27,539 nucleotides of DNA from Citromicrobium sp. (GTDB lineage: Bacteria; Pseudomonadota; Alphaproteobacteria; Sphingomonadales; Sphingomonadaceae): NCBI GenBank assembly GCA_002712945.1, contig PAVA01000085.1, positions 1 to 27,539 on the forward strand, read 5' to 3'. A program made the translations under genes and the position numbers. This document shows, piece by piece, positions 15,341 to 23,527 of this stretch; the first letter of the stretch is position 1, and every line of letters begins with the position of its first letter. The notes beneath the pieces are model-generated. The model made no database searches, had not been told where the DNA came from, and was given only the letters and a program-made list of their open reading frames with translations.

Positions 15341-16771
15341 CTATGCGAGCCGCTCCAGCACATCCTTTGCGAACACGCTCAGCGTATCGTCGCGGGCGCC
15401 CATGATCGCGATACGGTCGCCGGGCTTGGCATTCGCCACCAGCCAGTCGCCGCAGCCTTCGCGGGTGTTGATGTGGATGGCTTTACCTCCGGCCCGCGCG
15501 ATCAGGTCGACGATCCGCTCGCTGCCTTCGCTGCGGTCGACCGTGCCGCCGAAATAGACCGGGTCGCACAGCAGCGTCACGTCGTCGGGGCCGAGTTCGC
15601 GGGCGAAGGTCTCGGCCAGTTCGGCGCCCATCTGCTTCAACGGCCCATAGCCATGCGGCTGGAAGAAGGCGAGCACGCGGCCCTCGTGCGCTTTCAGCGT
15701 CCGCAAGGTTGCGGCGGCTTTCTCCGGGTTGTGGCCGAAATCGTCGATCACGGTCACGCCCGACGGGCTGGTGCCGACGATATCGAACCGCCGCGCCAGC
15801 CCGGCAAACTCGCCCAGCGCCGCGACCGCATCGGCGACCGGCACGCCCGCCGCGTTGGCACCCGCGATTGCCGCGAGCGCATTCGACAGGTTGTGCCGCC
15901 CCGGCAGGTTGAGCGTCAGCGCGTGCTGGCTGTCGTCGCGCTTGTCGTGGACCATCGCCGCCTGCCGGGTCGGCCCCTCGGCAATAGAACCCTCGACGAT
16001 GCCGAGCGCCGCGCAGCCATTCGTCACCCCGAAGGTCAGCGGCGCATTGGCGTGCGCGACCAGCCGGAAGGCTTCCTCGTCATCGGCGTTCACCACGCCG
16101 CGCGTGCTCGCCTCCAGAAAATCGCTGAACAATGCACGCAACTCGTCCATGCTCTTGTGGTCGAGGCTGACATTGAGGAGGATGCCGACCGCAGGCGTAT
16201 ATTGCGCGATCGATCCGTCGCTCTCGTCGACCTCGGACACATACAAATCCGCATCGCCGACCACCGCGCTGGCGAAGGGGCGATCCTCGCTCACGAAGTT
16301 CTTCATCACCGCGCCGTTCATGATCGTGGGCTCGCGCCCTGCATGGTGCAGGATCCAGCCGAGCATTCCGGTCACGGTCGATTTGCCGCTGGTCCCGGCG
16401 ACCGCGACGCCGGTTTGGGCCGCGTTGAACAGCGCGGCGTTGAGGTCCGCACGGGTCAGGCGGGGCACGCCCAGCTCCTTCGCGCGCACCACCTCGGGCA
16501 CGGTGTCCTCCACCGCCGCGCTCGCCACGAGCACCTGTTCGGGCCGGTCGATCCCGCTGCCGTCCTGCGGGAACAGGCGGAAACCCTGCGCCTCCAGCGC
16601 AGCGAGTTTCTCGGGCGTGCGGCCCTGGTCGAAGCTGCGGTCCGACCCGGCGACCTCCGCCCCGCGCCCTTTGAGGATCGCGGCGAGCGGCTGCATCCCC
16701 GATCCGCCTATCCCGCAGAAGAACCAGGGGCGGGCGGTGAGGTTGGCGGTGGGGTCGGGCAAGTCGGTCAT
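15341..16771 (-). CDS. MurC/Mpl-like Mur ligase, probably peptidoglycan recycling
   Basis: 476 residues with all three Mur-ligase domains. Residues 14-40 carry FFCGIGGSGMQPLA, the UDP-binding N-terminal signature of MurC and Mpl. The P-loop is GTSGKSTV (126-133), where canonical MurC/Mpl have GTHGKTTT. EVDESDGS (180-187) and NVSLDHKSMDEL fit the central domain, and IDDFGHNPEKAAATL plus FQPHGYGPL the C-terminal one; MurC usually reads DYGHHPTE and FQPHRYSR. The differences and the separation from any dcw cluster argue against housekeeping MurC. Divergent pairing with an LD-carboxypeptidase points to reattaching recovered peptides to UDP-MurNAc. The family is certain; the precise reaction is inferred. 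Confidence 0.82.
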   Translation of the reverse strand: MTDLPDPTANLTARPWFFCGIGGSGMQPLAAILKGRGAEVAGSDRSFDQGRTPEKLAALEAQGFRLFPQDGSGIDRPEQVLVASAAVEDTVPEVVRAKELGVPRLTRADLNAALFNAAQTGVAVAGTSGKSTVTGMLGWILHHAGREPTIMNGAVMKNFVSEDRPFASAVVGDADLYVSEVDESDGSIAQYTPAVGILLNVSLDHKSMDELRALFSDFLEASTRGVVNADDEEAFRLVAHANAPLTFGVTNGCAALGIVEGSIAEGPTRQAAMVHDKRDDSQHALTLNLPGRHNLSNALAAIAGANAAGVPVADAVAALGEFAGLARRFDIVGTSPSGVTVIDDFGHNPEKAAATLRTLKAHEGRVLAFFQPHGYGPLKQMGAELAETFARELGPDDVTLLCDPVYFGGTVDRSEGSERIVDLIARAGGKAIHINTREGCGDWLVANAKPGDRIAIMGARDDTLSVFAKDVLERLA

Positions 16772-16800
16772 CCAGTCTGCCTATTGGTATAAGACTAACT

Positions 16801-16886
16801 CGTCACCCCCGCGAAGGCGGGGCTCCCGCTATTTTGCCGATCGGTCCGCTCAAGGCAGCGGGCTCCCCGCCTTCGCGGGGATGACG
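16801..16886. repeat. REP-like imperfect inverted repeat pair
   Basis: Two 30-base arms (16801-16830 and 16857-16886) face each other across 26 bases. They match in about 27 of 30 positions, and each contains the small palindrome ccccgcgaaggcgggg and a gtcac/gtcat end. This is the look of the widespread REP-type element with GTCATCCCCGC-like ends found in many proteobacteria. It lies between divergent genes, inside the shared promoter region. Confidence 0.85.
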
Positions 16887-16915
16887 GGGGTGCGTTTGGC
16901 GGATACAACCGCGCA

Positions 16916-17746
16916 ATGACACGCATCGCCATCTGCGCGCCCGCAACCGCGATCACGCCCGACCATGCCGAGGCGATCGAGCGTCTTGTGGCGGACGAGT
17001 TCCCCGAACACAGCGTCTACGTCCACCCGCAATGCTTCGAGACCCACGGCCATTTCGCGGGCACCGACCTGCAACGGCTGACCGCGCTGCTCGAATGCGC
17101 GAACGACCCGCAATACGACGCGGTGTGGTTCGCCAAGGGCGGCTATGGCTCCAACCGGATCGCCCAGGCCGCCGTTGCGCGGATGAACGCTGCTGCGCGC
17201 GAGAAGACCTATGTGGGTTTTTCCGACATGGGCTACATGCTCGCGGCGCTCTACCGCGCCGGGATCGGCCAGCCGGTCCACGGGTCGATGCCGGTCAGCG
17301 CGCGTAGCGAGCGGGGCCGCGAGGCGGTGCGCCGCGTGCTGCGCTGGTTCTCCGGCGATGGGAGCGGGCTGGAACCGCATCTCGATGGCAAGACGCCCAC
17401 CGTTGCGTTCAACCTCATCACGCTCGCCATGCTGGTCGATACGCCGCTGCTGCCCGATCTTTCGGGCCATGTCGTGATGGTCGAGGAGGTGAGCGAGCAT
17501 CTTTATGCGGTGGACCGGCTGTTCTTCAGCCTTTCCAATACCTTGCCGCGCGTCGCGGGCCTGCGGCTCGGCGCGGTCAACAACGTGCCCGAAAACGACC
17601 GCGAGTTCGGCCAAACGGCAGAGAAAATCGCGCAATACTGGTGCGCGCGGGCGGGCATCCCCTATCTCGGTCGCGCCGAAATCGGCCACACAGCGTCCAA
17701 CCGCATCGTCCCCTTCGGCCTTGCAAGCCCTGCGCGGGGTTCCTAG
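16916..17746 (+). CDS. ldcA: LD-carboxypeptidase (LdcA/MccF family)
   Basis: 276 residues, S66 peptidase family. LdcA removes the terminal D-Ala from the tetrapeptide released by cell-wall turnover, in the cytoplasm. Visible catalytic triad: Ser103 in VGFSDMGYM, a glutamate in MVEEVSEHLYAVDR (Glu190 or Glu191) and His258 in EIGHTASN. The N-terminus IAICAPA is family-typical. No signal peptide. The protein is a little shorter than E. coli LdcA (304). The ATG at 16916 has no strong ribosome site. It diverges from the Mur ligase; fabD begins 25 bases after its stop and may be co-transcribed with it. Confidence 0.92.
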   Translation: MTRIAICAPATAITPDHAEAIERLVADEFPEHSVYVHPQCFETHGHFAGTDLQRLTALLECANDPQYDAVWFAKGGYGSNRIAQAAVARMNAAAREKTYVGFSDMGYMLAALYRAGIGQPVHGSMPVSARSERGREAVRRVLRWFSGDGSGLEPHLDGKTPTVAFNLITLAMLVDTPLLPDLSGHVVMVEEVSEHLYAVDRLFFSLSNTLPRVAGLRLGAVNNVPENDREFGQTAEKIAQYWCARAGIPYLGRAEIGHTASNRIVPFGLASPARGS

Positions 17747-17771
17747 GCCCGCGGGCCACAAGGAGAATTTG

Positions 17772-18710
17772 ATGCGAGCCTTTATCTTCCCCGGTCAGGG
17801 GAGCCAGAAGGTCGGCATGGGTGCCGACCTCGCCGATGCGAGCGCCGCCGCGCGCGAGACCTTCCAGGAGGTCGACGACGCGCTGAACCAGAAGCTGTCC
17901 GCCATGATGCGCGAGGGGCCGGACGCCGAACTGACGCTCACCTCCAACGCCCAGCCCGCGATCATGGCCAATGCCATCGCCACGCTGCGGGTGCTGGAGA
18001 AGGATTTCGGCATGAAGCTGAAGGACGCCGCCGGCTGCGTCGCGGGCCACTCGCTCGGCGAATATACTGCGCTTTGCGCGGTCAATGCCTTCTCGCTCGG
18101 CGATACGGCCAAGCTGCTGCGCCTGCGCGGCATCGCGATGCAGGATGCCGTGCCGATCGGCGTGGGGTCGATGTGCGCGCTGCTCGGCTCCGATATCGAG
18201 ACCGCGCAGAAGTTGGCCGACGAGGCCGCGCGCGGCCAGGAGTGCGAAATCGCCAACGACAACGACCCCTCGCAGGTCGTCCTCTCGGGCCACGCCGAAG
18301 CGATCGACCGGGTGATCGACATGGCGAAGGATTTCGGCGTGAAGCGCGCGGTGAAGATTGCGGTCTCCGCCCCGTTCCACTGTTCGCTGATGAAGCCCGC
18401 CGCGCAGCGGATGAAGATCGCGCTCGACAACACCAGCCCCTCCGCGCTGGACCTGCCGCTCTACGCCAATGTGACGGCGGCCAAGGTGTCCAACTCGAGC
18501 GAGGAGCAGGGCCTGCTGGTCGATCAGATCACCGGCCGCGTGCGCTGGCGCGAAAGCGTGCTGGCGATGCGCGCCGACGGCGTCGAGCATTTCGTGGAGC
18601 TGGGCGGCAAGGTGCTCGGGCCGATGGTCTCGCGCACCGACAAGGAAGCCAAGGTCGCCAGCTGCATCACGATGGACGACCTCGAGGCGCTGGCAAAAGA
18701 ATTGGGCTGA
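17772..18710 (+). CDS. fabD: Malonyl-CoA:ACP transacylase FabD
   Basis: 312 residues, the usual length. It transfers malonyl from CoA to acyl carrier protein for fatty-acid elongation. Begins MRAFIFPGQGSQKVGMG; the nucleophile is Ser94 in GHSLGEYTAL; the catalytic His203 is in SAPFHCSLM; GVGSMCALLG follows the core. An AAGGAG ribosome site at 17759-17764 supports the start. In related genomes fabG is usually next to fabD; here a propeller gene of 2 kb intervenes (18815-20815). No clear terminator follows: the gap has stems (ggagcg/cgctcc and others) but no T-run. Confidence 0.96.
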   Translation: MRAFIFPGQGSQKVGMGADLADASAAARETFQEVDDALNQKLSAMMREGPDAELTLTSNAQPAIMANAIATLRVLEKDFGMKLKDAAGCVAGHSLGEYTALCAVNAFSLGDTAKLLRLRGIAMQDAVPIGVGSMCALLGSDIETAQKLADEAARGQECEIANDNDPSQVVLSGHAEAIDRVIDMAKDFGVKRAVKIAVSAPFHCSLMKPAAQRMKIALDNTSPSALDLPLYANVTAAKVSNSSEEQGLLVDQITGRVRWRESVLAMRADGVEHFVELGGKVLGPMVSRTDKEAKVASCITMDDLEALAKELG

Positions 18711-18773
18711 GGGGGCGACCCGTCCGGGAGCGGCAGATTGCCATTTTGAGTGGCGCTCCGGCAAATTCTCCGT

Positions 18774-18798
18774 AGGATCGTGAATTAGTTACGATCCT
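18774..18798 (+). promoter_or_regulatory. Stem-loop just before the propeller gene
   Basis: AGGATCGT (18774-18781) and ACGATCCT (18791-18798) form a perfect 8-bp inverted repeat with a nine-base A/T-rich loop. It ends two bases before the GGGGGGA ribosome site. No T-run follows, so it is not a normal terminator. It could be an operator or a leader hairpin. Confidence 0.4.
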
Positions 18799-18814
18799 TG
18801 GGGGGAGGGCGCGC

Positions 18815-20815
18815 ATGCGTTTCACGGTCACGCGGATTACGGCGATCCTTTCGGTGGTGACGGTCCTGCCGATCGCAACCGCCTGTACGACGATCGAGCC
18901 CGGAGGAGCGTCGTCCGCGACCAGCCTGCCAGCGCTCGAAGGCGAAGCGGCGATCGACGCCTATTTCCGGCAGATCGAGGAACTGGAGGAAGCTGCTCCT
19001 CAAGTACCCGTGCCCATGTACGCGCCCCCACCGCGGCCTCCACCCCCGCCGCCGCCCGCGCCCTCGGGTTCTCAGGTCGAATCGGCAGCGCCGGTGCAGG
19101 TGGTCGAATCTGCAGCGGACAGCGTCGTGGTCACCGCCTCCGTGGCCGAGGAAAGCATTACCAACACGCAGGAAGCGGGCGTCGACGAGGGTGGAATCGT
19201 CAAGCGGCGCGGCAATCACCTGGTCATCCTGAGACGCGGCAGGCTGTTCAGCGTGGCGCTGGACAATGGCGGGCTTACGCGGGTCGATACTATCGATGCG
19301 TTTCCTCCGGGCGACGACGACCCGGGCGATACCTGGTACGACGAAATGCTGATCGCGGGCGATACCGTGATCGTGATCGGCTATTCCTACGGCGGTAATG
19401 GCACCGAGGTCAGCCGGTTCGATCTCTCCGGCGATGGGCGCTTTACCTATCGCGATACGCATTACCTGACCTCGGGCGATTACTATTCCTCGCGCAACTA
19501 CGCCTCGCGCCTGATCGGCGAGGAGCTGCTGTTCTATGCCCCGATCGATTTCTATGGCGTGGACTGGCGCGACGGCTTGCCGACCGTGCGGCGCCGCGCC
19601 TCCGATGGCAGCCTTTCCGATCCGAAGCGCAGTGACGGCGCGAGCCGGATCTATCTGCCCCAGCGCTATCTCGATACGCCCGCAATGGGCCTCGAGACGC
19701 TCCACACGGTAACCTCGTGCGATCTGGGCGGGGCCGACCTTGCCTGCCGGTCCACCATGGCCCTGGGCGGGTATGGTCGCGATTTCTACTTTTCGCCCGG
19801 CAGCGCCTATGTGTGGGTCGATGGGGAGGATGTCTGGTTCGCCGAAGACGAGGATGGCGATGCGAACGAGGATGAGGCCGATGCCATCCTCTACCGCATT
19901 CCGCTCGACGGATCGGCGCCCACCGCGCTGGGCGTGACGGGGTCTCCGGTCGACCAGTTCTCGTTTCGGGAGAATGGCGGGGAGTCGATCGATATCCTGG
20001 TCCGCGCGAGCGACTATGGCGGGGGCATGTGGGGCGGCGAGGTCAGCGAAGGCGATCCGATGCTGCTGCAGCTGCCGCTCGATGCGCTGGGCGATGGTGC
20101 GGACGATGCCGGAAAGGAGCGATACCGCACCCTCCCGCCGGTGGATGGCTGGCGCTTCTTCAACCGCTATGTCGGCCGCCACCTGCTCTATGCCGCCGGC
20201 AGCTACGGCGACGAGGAAGAGACGCCGCAGATCTATATCGTCCCGCTCGATCACGACTGGGTGGTCGCGATGCCACTGCCGCACGGGATTACGCGCTTCG
20301 ACGCGATGGGCAGCGATGCGGTGGCGATCGGGCCGAGCGCGCAGGATGCGCTGGGCTTTTCCTCCATCGCACTCGACGCCGAAAGCGGTGCTGCCCGGCT
20401 CGCCAATACCTATCTGATGCCCGATGCCGAAGAGGGCGAAACACGCAGCCAGGCGCTGTTCTACCGCCCCGATGCGGGCAGCGAGGGAGGCGTGGACGGA
20501 ACGCTGGGCCTGCCCGTATCGCGCGAGCTGCGCAACGATCTGGGCGAATTTCTCGGCGATGCGTCGGCCATCGCCTTCCTCCGGCGCGAAGACCGGATAC
20601 TCTCGCCGGCCGGATCGCTCGACAGCAGCGCGCAGCCTGGCGATCCCGATGCGGCGGATAGCTGCGAGGCCTCCTGTGTCGACTGGTATGGCAATGCACG
20701 CCCGATCTTCATCGGCGACCGCATCTTTGCGCTGATGGGCTATGAACTGGTCGAGGGCCGCATGGCCGATGGCAAGATCGGCGAGGTTCGCCGGCTGGAC
20801 TTCACGCCGCGCTAG
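18815..20815 (+). CDS. Lipoprotein with C-terminal beta-propeller (PF09826-like)
   Basis: 666 residues. The signal ends in the lipobox IATAC with Cys24. A proline-rich linker follows (PPPRPPPPPPPAPSG, about residues 71-85), then the entry motif NTQEAGVDEGGIVKRRGNHL, which closely follows the TNxQxxGVDExDIVK signature of Pfam Beta_propel. The rest is repetitive beta structure with many Asp/Gly turns: acidic DEDGDANEDEAD and Tyr-rich loops such as SGDYYSSRNYAS are probable surface elements. Cys pairs occur in TSCDLGGADLAC and SCEASC. GGGGGGAGGG precedes the ATG. Its location between fabD and fabG is odd. Role unknown; a secreted structural or metal-binding protein is possible. Confidence 0.85.
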   Translation: MRFTVTRITAILSVVTVLPIATACTTIEPGGASSATSLPALEGEAAIDAYFRQIEELEEAAPQVPVPMYAPPPRPPPPPPPAPSGSQVESAAPVQVVESAADSVVVTASVAEESITNTQEAGVDEGGIVKRRGNHLVILRRGRLFSVALDNGGLTRVDTIDAFPPGDDDPGDTWYDEMLIAGDTVIVIGYSYGGNGTEVSRFDLSGDGRFTYRDTHYLTSGDYYSSRNYASRLIGEELLFYAPIDFYGVDWRDGLPTVRRRASDGSLSDPKRSDGASRIYLPQRYLDTPAMGLETLHTVTSCDLGGADLACRSTMALGGYGRDFYFSPGSAYVWVDGEDVWFAEDEDGDANEDEADAILYRIPLDGSAPTALGVTGSPVDQFSFRENGGESIDILVRASDYGGGMWGGEVSEGDPMLLQLPLDALGDGADDAGKERYRTLPPVDGWRFFNRYVGRHLLYAAGSYGDEEETPQIYIVPLDHDWVVAMPLPHGITRFDAMGSDAVAIGPSAQDALGFSSIALDAESGAARLANTYLMPDAEEGETRSQALFYRPDAGSEGGVDGTLGLPVSRELRNDLGEFLGDASAIAFLRREDRILSPAGSLDSSAQPGDPDAADSCEASCVDWYGNARPIFIGDRIFALMGYELVEGRMADGKIGEVRRLDFTPR

Positions 20816-20820
20816 CGCTT

Positions 20821-20860
20821 TTCGCGGTCAGCCATTGACCATCCGTGCGCGGACCGCGAA
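20821..20860 (+). promoter_or_regulatory. Overlapping inverted repeats upstream of fabG
   Basis: TTCGCGGTC (20821-20829) pairs perfectly with GACCGCGAA (20852-20860). The same left arm also ends in GGTCA (20826-20830), which can pair with TGACC (20836-20840). The two folds exclude each other, and lie 40-80 bases before the fabG start. They also follow the propeller gene's stop by only five bases, so partial termination is another reading, though no T-run is present. Confidence 0.4.
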
Positions 20861-20898
20861 GGCTTGTGCATATTGCATAGTTCGGCGGAGATGGATCT

Positions 20899-21657
20899 TT
20901 GTTCTCACTCGAAGGAAAAACCGCGCTGGTAACGGGCGCAAGCGGCGGAATCGGCTCGGCTATCGCCAAGGCGCTCGCGGCGCAGGGTGCCCGGCTGGCG
21001 CTGAGCGGCTCGAACGGCGACAAGCTGCGCGCCTTCCGCGACCAGCTCAACGACGAATACGCGCACGATAACGGCGCGCATGTCGAGATCACCTGCGACC
21101 TCTCCAGTGCCGAGAGCGTCGAGGAACTGGTGCCCGCAACGATCGACACGCTGGGCCAGATCGACATCCTCGTGAACAATGCCGGCATCACGCGCGACAA
21201 TCTGGCGATGCGGATGAAGGACGAGGAGTGGGATCAGGTGATCCGCATCAACCTCGAAGCCGCCTTCCGCCTGATGCGCGCCGCCGCGCGGCCGATGATG
21301 AAGGCACGCGGTGGCCGGATCATCTCGATCACCAGCGTTGTCGGGGCGACGGGCAATCCGGGCCAGATGAACTACACCGCCGCCAAGGCGGGCCTCACCG
21401 GCATGTCCAAGAGCCTGGCGCAGGAACTCGCCAGCCGGGGCATCACGGTGAACTGCGTCGCACCCGGCTTCATCCGCACCGCGATGACCGATGCGCTCGA
21501 CGACAAGCAGAAGGCCGCCATCGAGAGCCGCATTCCGGCAGGCCGGATGGGCGAGGGCGACGAGATCGGCGCAGCTGTCGCCTACCTCGCCAGCGATGAG
21601 GCGGCCTATGTCACCGGGCAGACGCTGCACGTCAACGGCGGGATGGCGATGCTTTGA
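20899..21657 (+). CDS. fabG: 3-oxoacyl-ACP reductase FabG
   Basis: 252 residues, short-chain dehydrogenase. Reduces 3-oxoacyl-ACP with NADPH in fatty-acid elongation. TTG start at 20899 with GGAG about ten bases upstream; MFSLEGKTALVTG is the standard FabG opening. The cofactor motif TGASGGIG is at residues 12-19, NNAG at 93-96, and the catalytic Ser146, Tyr159 and Lys163 are in ITSVVG and NYTAAKAG, all eight residues later than in E. coli FabG. The C-terminus VTGQTLHVNGGMAML is typical of true FabG. It is separated from fabD by the propeller gene but the two are on one strand. Confidence 0.96.
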   Translation: MFSLEGKTALVTGASGGIGSAIAKALAAQGARLALSGSNGDKLRAFRDQLNDEYAHDNGAHVEITCDLSSAESVEELVPATIDTLGQIDILVNNAGITRDNLAMRMKDEEWDQVIRINLEAAFRLMRAAARPMMKARGGRIISITSVVGATGNPGQMNYTAAKAGLTGMSKSLAQELASRGITVNCVAPGFIRTAMTDALDDKQKAAIESRIPAGRMGEGDEIGAAVAYLASDEAAYVTGQTLHVNGGMAML

Positions 21658-21696
21658 GCCTGCGCTGCTGAATTGCGATTCAAGGGGGAAAGAACG

Positions 21697-22224
21697 ATGA
21701 AGCTTGGAGTTTTGGGCGCGGGGCTGCTCGCCTTCGCGGCACTGGGCGCGCAACCGGCAGCGGCGGCGAGCCCTGCGGCGCTCGAATGCGCCTTCCTGGG
21801 AACGCCCGACGCGACGATCCGGCAGATCGAGGGCATGGTCAGCACGCCGGGCGGCCCGCAGAGGGATCAGGCCGAGATCGACGCCTATCGTCAGGCGGTT
21901 GACGCCTGCGCAACCCGCCATGGCGCGTCGCAAGAAGACGTCGGCCAGATGCTCACTTACGGCTATTCCAAGTGGTCGCGCACCCTCGCGCTGCGCCGTC
22001 TGCTCTCCACGGACATGCCGGTGTGGATCATCGAGGATATCATGGATGTAGGGGCAGGGCGCGCCAATCCGCCGATTCAGGGCATGAGCACGCAGCAGGC
22101 CGAGATCATGCTCGGCCGCTTCGCAGACGTCGGCTTCGATGCCGAAGCCGTGCCGCAGCCCATCTGGAATACCGTCGGCGTCTACATCGCGTCGACCTCC
22201 GCGATGTATCGCAGTATGGACTAG
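21697..22224 (+). CDS. Small secreted protein of unknown function
   Basis: 175 residues. A signal peptide (MKLGVLGAGLLAFAALGA, then QPAAAA before SPAAL) exports it to the periplasm. Two cysteines (C31 in LECAF and C71 in DACATRHG) may form a disulfide. The mature part is predicted helical, with SKWSRTLALRRLLSTDMP and two conserved-looking aromatic pairs. AAGGGGGAA precedes the ATG. It starts 39 bases after fabG but no relation is visible. I do not recognise the family. Confidence 0.78.
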   Translation: MKLGVLGAGLLAFAALGAQPAAAASPAALECAFLGTPDATIRQIEGMVSTPGGPQRDQAEIDAYRQAVDACATRHGASQEDVGQMLTYGYSKWSRTLALRRLLSTDMPVWIIEDIMDVGAGRANPPIQGMSTQQAEIMLGRFADVGFDAEAVPQPIWNTVGVYIASTSAMYRSMD

Positions 22225-22280
22225 GCGCGCCCGCGACGCTTGATTATCCCCAGCAATCCCGGCACCGCTGGGCTATTCAC

Positions 22281-22308
22281 TTGCTGCGATTGGCGTCAGC
22301 GCTAATGG
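22281..22308 (+). promoter_or_regulatory. Candidate promoter for dnaN
   Basis: TTGCTG (22281-22286), 16-base spacer, TAATGG (22303-22308), about 92 bases before the dnaN ATG. Same layout as at asd, the M2 peptidase and rpsF. Weak on its own. Confidence 0.35.
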
Positions 22309-22399
22309 TGGCGGGAAGAGTGAGGCGCATCGGAAGCATGACGGGGCGGCGCTGCCCCTCTGCCCGCAGGTTTTTGCGCCCCGAACGAGAGAAGGACCG

Positions 22400-23527
22400 A
22401 TGAAGGCCACCATCGAACGCGCGACGCTGCTCCGCTGCCTGTCCCACGTGCAGTCGGTCGTGGAGCGGCGCAACACCATCCCGATCCTCAGCAACGTGCT
22501 GATCGACGCCGACGAGGGCGGCGGGGTCAAGGTGATGGCGACCGACCTCGACCTGCAGGTGGTCGAAACCATGACTGCGGCGAGCGTGGAGAGCGGCGGG
22601 GCGATCACCGTCTCGGCGCACCTGCTGTTCGACATTGCCCGCAAGCTGCCCGACGGCAGCCAGGTGAGCCTCGAAACCGCCGACAACCGCATGGTGGTCA
22701 AGGCCGGGCGCAGCCGCTTCCAGCTGCCGACGCTGCCGCGCGACGACTTCCCGGTGATCGTCGAGGGCGAGCTGCCGACCAGTTTCGAGCTGCCCGCGCG
22801 CGAGCTGGCCGAACTGATCGACCGCACGCGCTTTGCGATCAGCACCGAGGAAACGCGCTACTACCTCAACGGCATCTTCCTGCATGTCTCGGACGAATCG
22901 CGCCCGGTGCTGAAGGCGGCGGCGACCGACGGGCACCGGCTGGCGCGCTACACGCTCGACCGGCCCGAGGGCGCGGCGGGCATGCCCGATGTCATCGTGC
23001 CGCGAAAGGCCGTGACCGAGCTGCGCAAACTGCTGGAAGAAGCGCTCGATTCGAACGTCCAGATAGACCTTTCCGCCAGCAAGATTCGCTTCACGCTTGG
23101 CGGCGAAGGCGGCGTGGTGCTGACCAGCAAGCTGATCGACGGCACCTTCCCCGATTACAGCCGGGTGATCCCTACGGGCAACGACAAGCTCCTGAAGCTC
23201 GACCCCAAGACCTTCTACGAAGGCGTGGACCGCGTCGCGACCATCGCCACCGAGAAGACCCGCGCGGTCAAGATGGGCCTCGACGAGGACAAGGTGACGC
23301 TCTCTGTCACCAGCCCCGACAACGGCACGGCGGCCGAGGAAATCGCGGCCGAATACAAGTCCGACGGGTTCGAGATCGGCTTCAACGCCAATTATCTCAA
23401 GGACATCCTCAGCCAGATCGACAGCGACATGGTCGAGCTGCATCTCGCCGATGCGGGCGCACCGACGCTGATCCGGCGGGACGAGAACTCGCCCGCGCTC
23501 TATGTGCTGATGCCGATGCGGGTCTAG
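22400..23527 (+). CDS. dnaN: DNA polymerase III beta subunit (sliding clamp)
   Basis: 375 residues, slightly longer than the 366 of E. coli. The clamp forms a ring of two subunits around DNA and tethers the replicase. The protein starts MKATIERATLLRCLSHVQSVVERRNTIPILSNVLI, and has three repeats of the clamp fold; the ending ADAGAPTLIRRDENSPALYVLMPMRV contains the conserved PxxLYVLMPMRV terminus. GAGAAGGACC precedes the ATG. No dnaA or recF is next to it, so it is outside an origin cluster, as often in this order. Its TAG stop is shared with the phaZ-like gene's stop on the other strand (palindrome CTAG, 23524-23527). Confidence 0.97.
   Translation: MKATIERATLLRCLSHVQSVVERRNTIPILSNVLIDADEGGGVKVMATDLDLQVVETMTAASVESGGAITVSAHLLFDIARKLPDGSQVSLETADNRMVVKAGRSRFQLPTLPRDDFPVIVEGELPTSFELPARELAELIDRTRFAISTEETRYYLNGIFLHVSDESRPVLKAAATDGHRLARYTLDRPEGAAGMPDVIVPRKAVTELRKLLEEALDSNVQIDLSASKIRFTLGGEGGVVLTSKLIDGTFPDYSRVIPTGNDKLLKLDPKTFYEGVDRVATIATEKTRAVKMGLDEDKVTLSVTSPDNGTAAEEIAAEYKSDGFEIGFNANYLKDILSQIDSDMVELHLADAGAPTLIRRDENSPALYVLMPMRV

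Noticed and set aside
16801..16886. Repeat pair considered as a CRISPR remnant
   Set aside because: Only two arms and they are inverted, not direct; no cas genes.
22249..22272. CCCAGC/GCTGGG hairpin as a terminator after the secreted protein gene
   Set aside because: Six pairs, 12-base loop and no T-run; it cannot be told from chance.
23524..23527. Shared CTAG stops of dnaN and the PhaZ-like gene as a regulatory overlap
   Set aside because: Four-base convergent overlaps like this and the one at 13882-13885 are ordinary in compact genomes.
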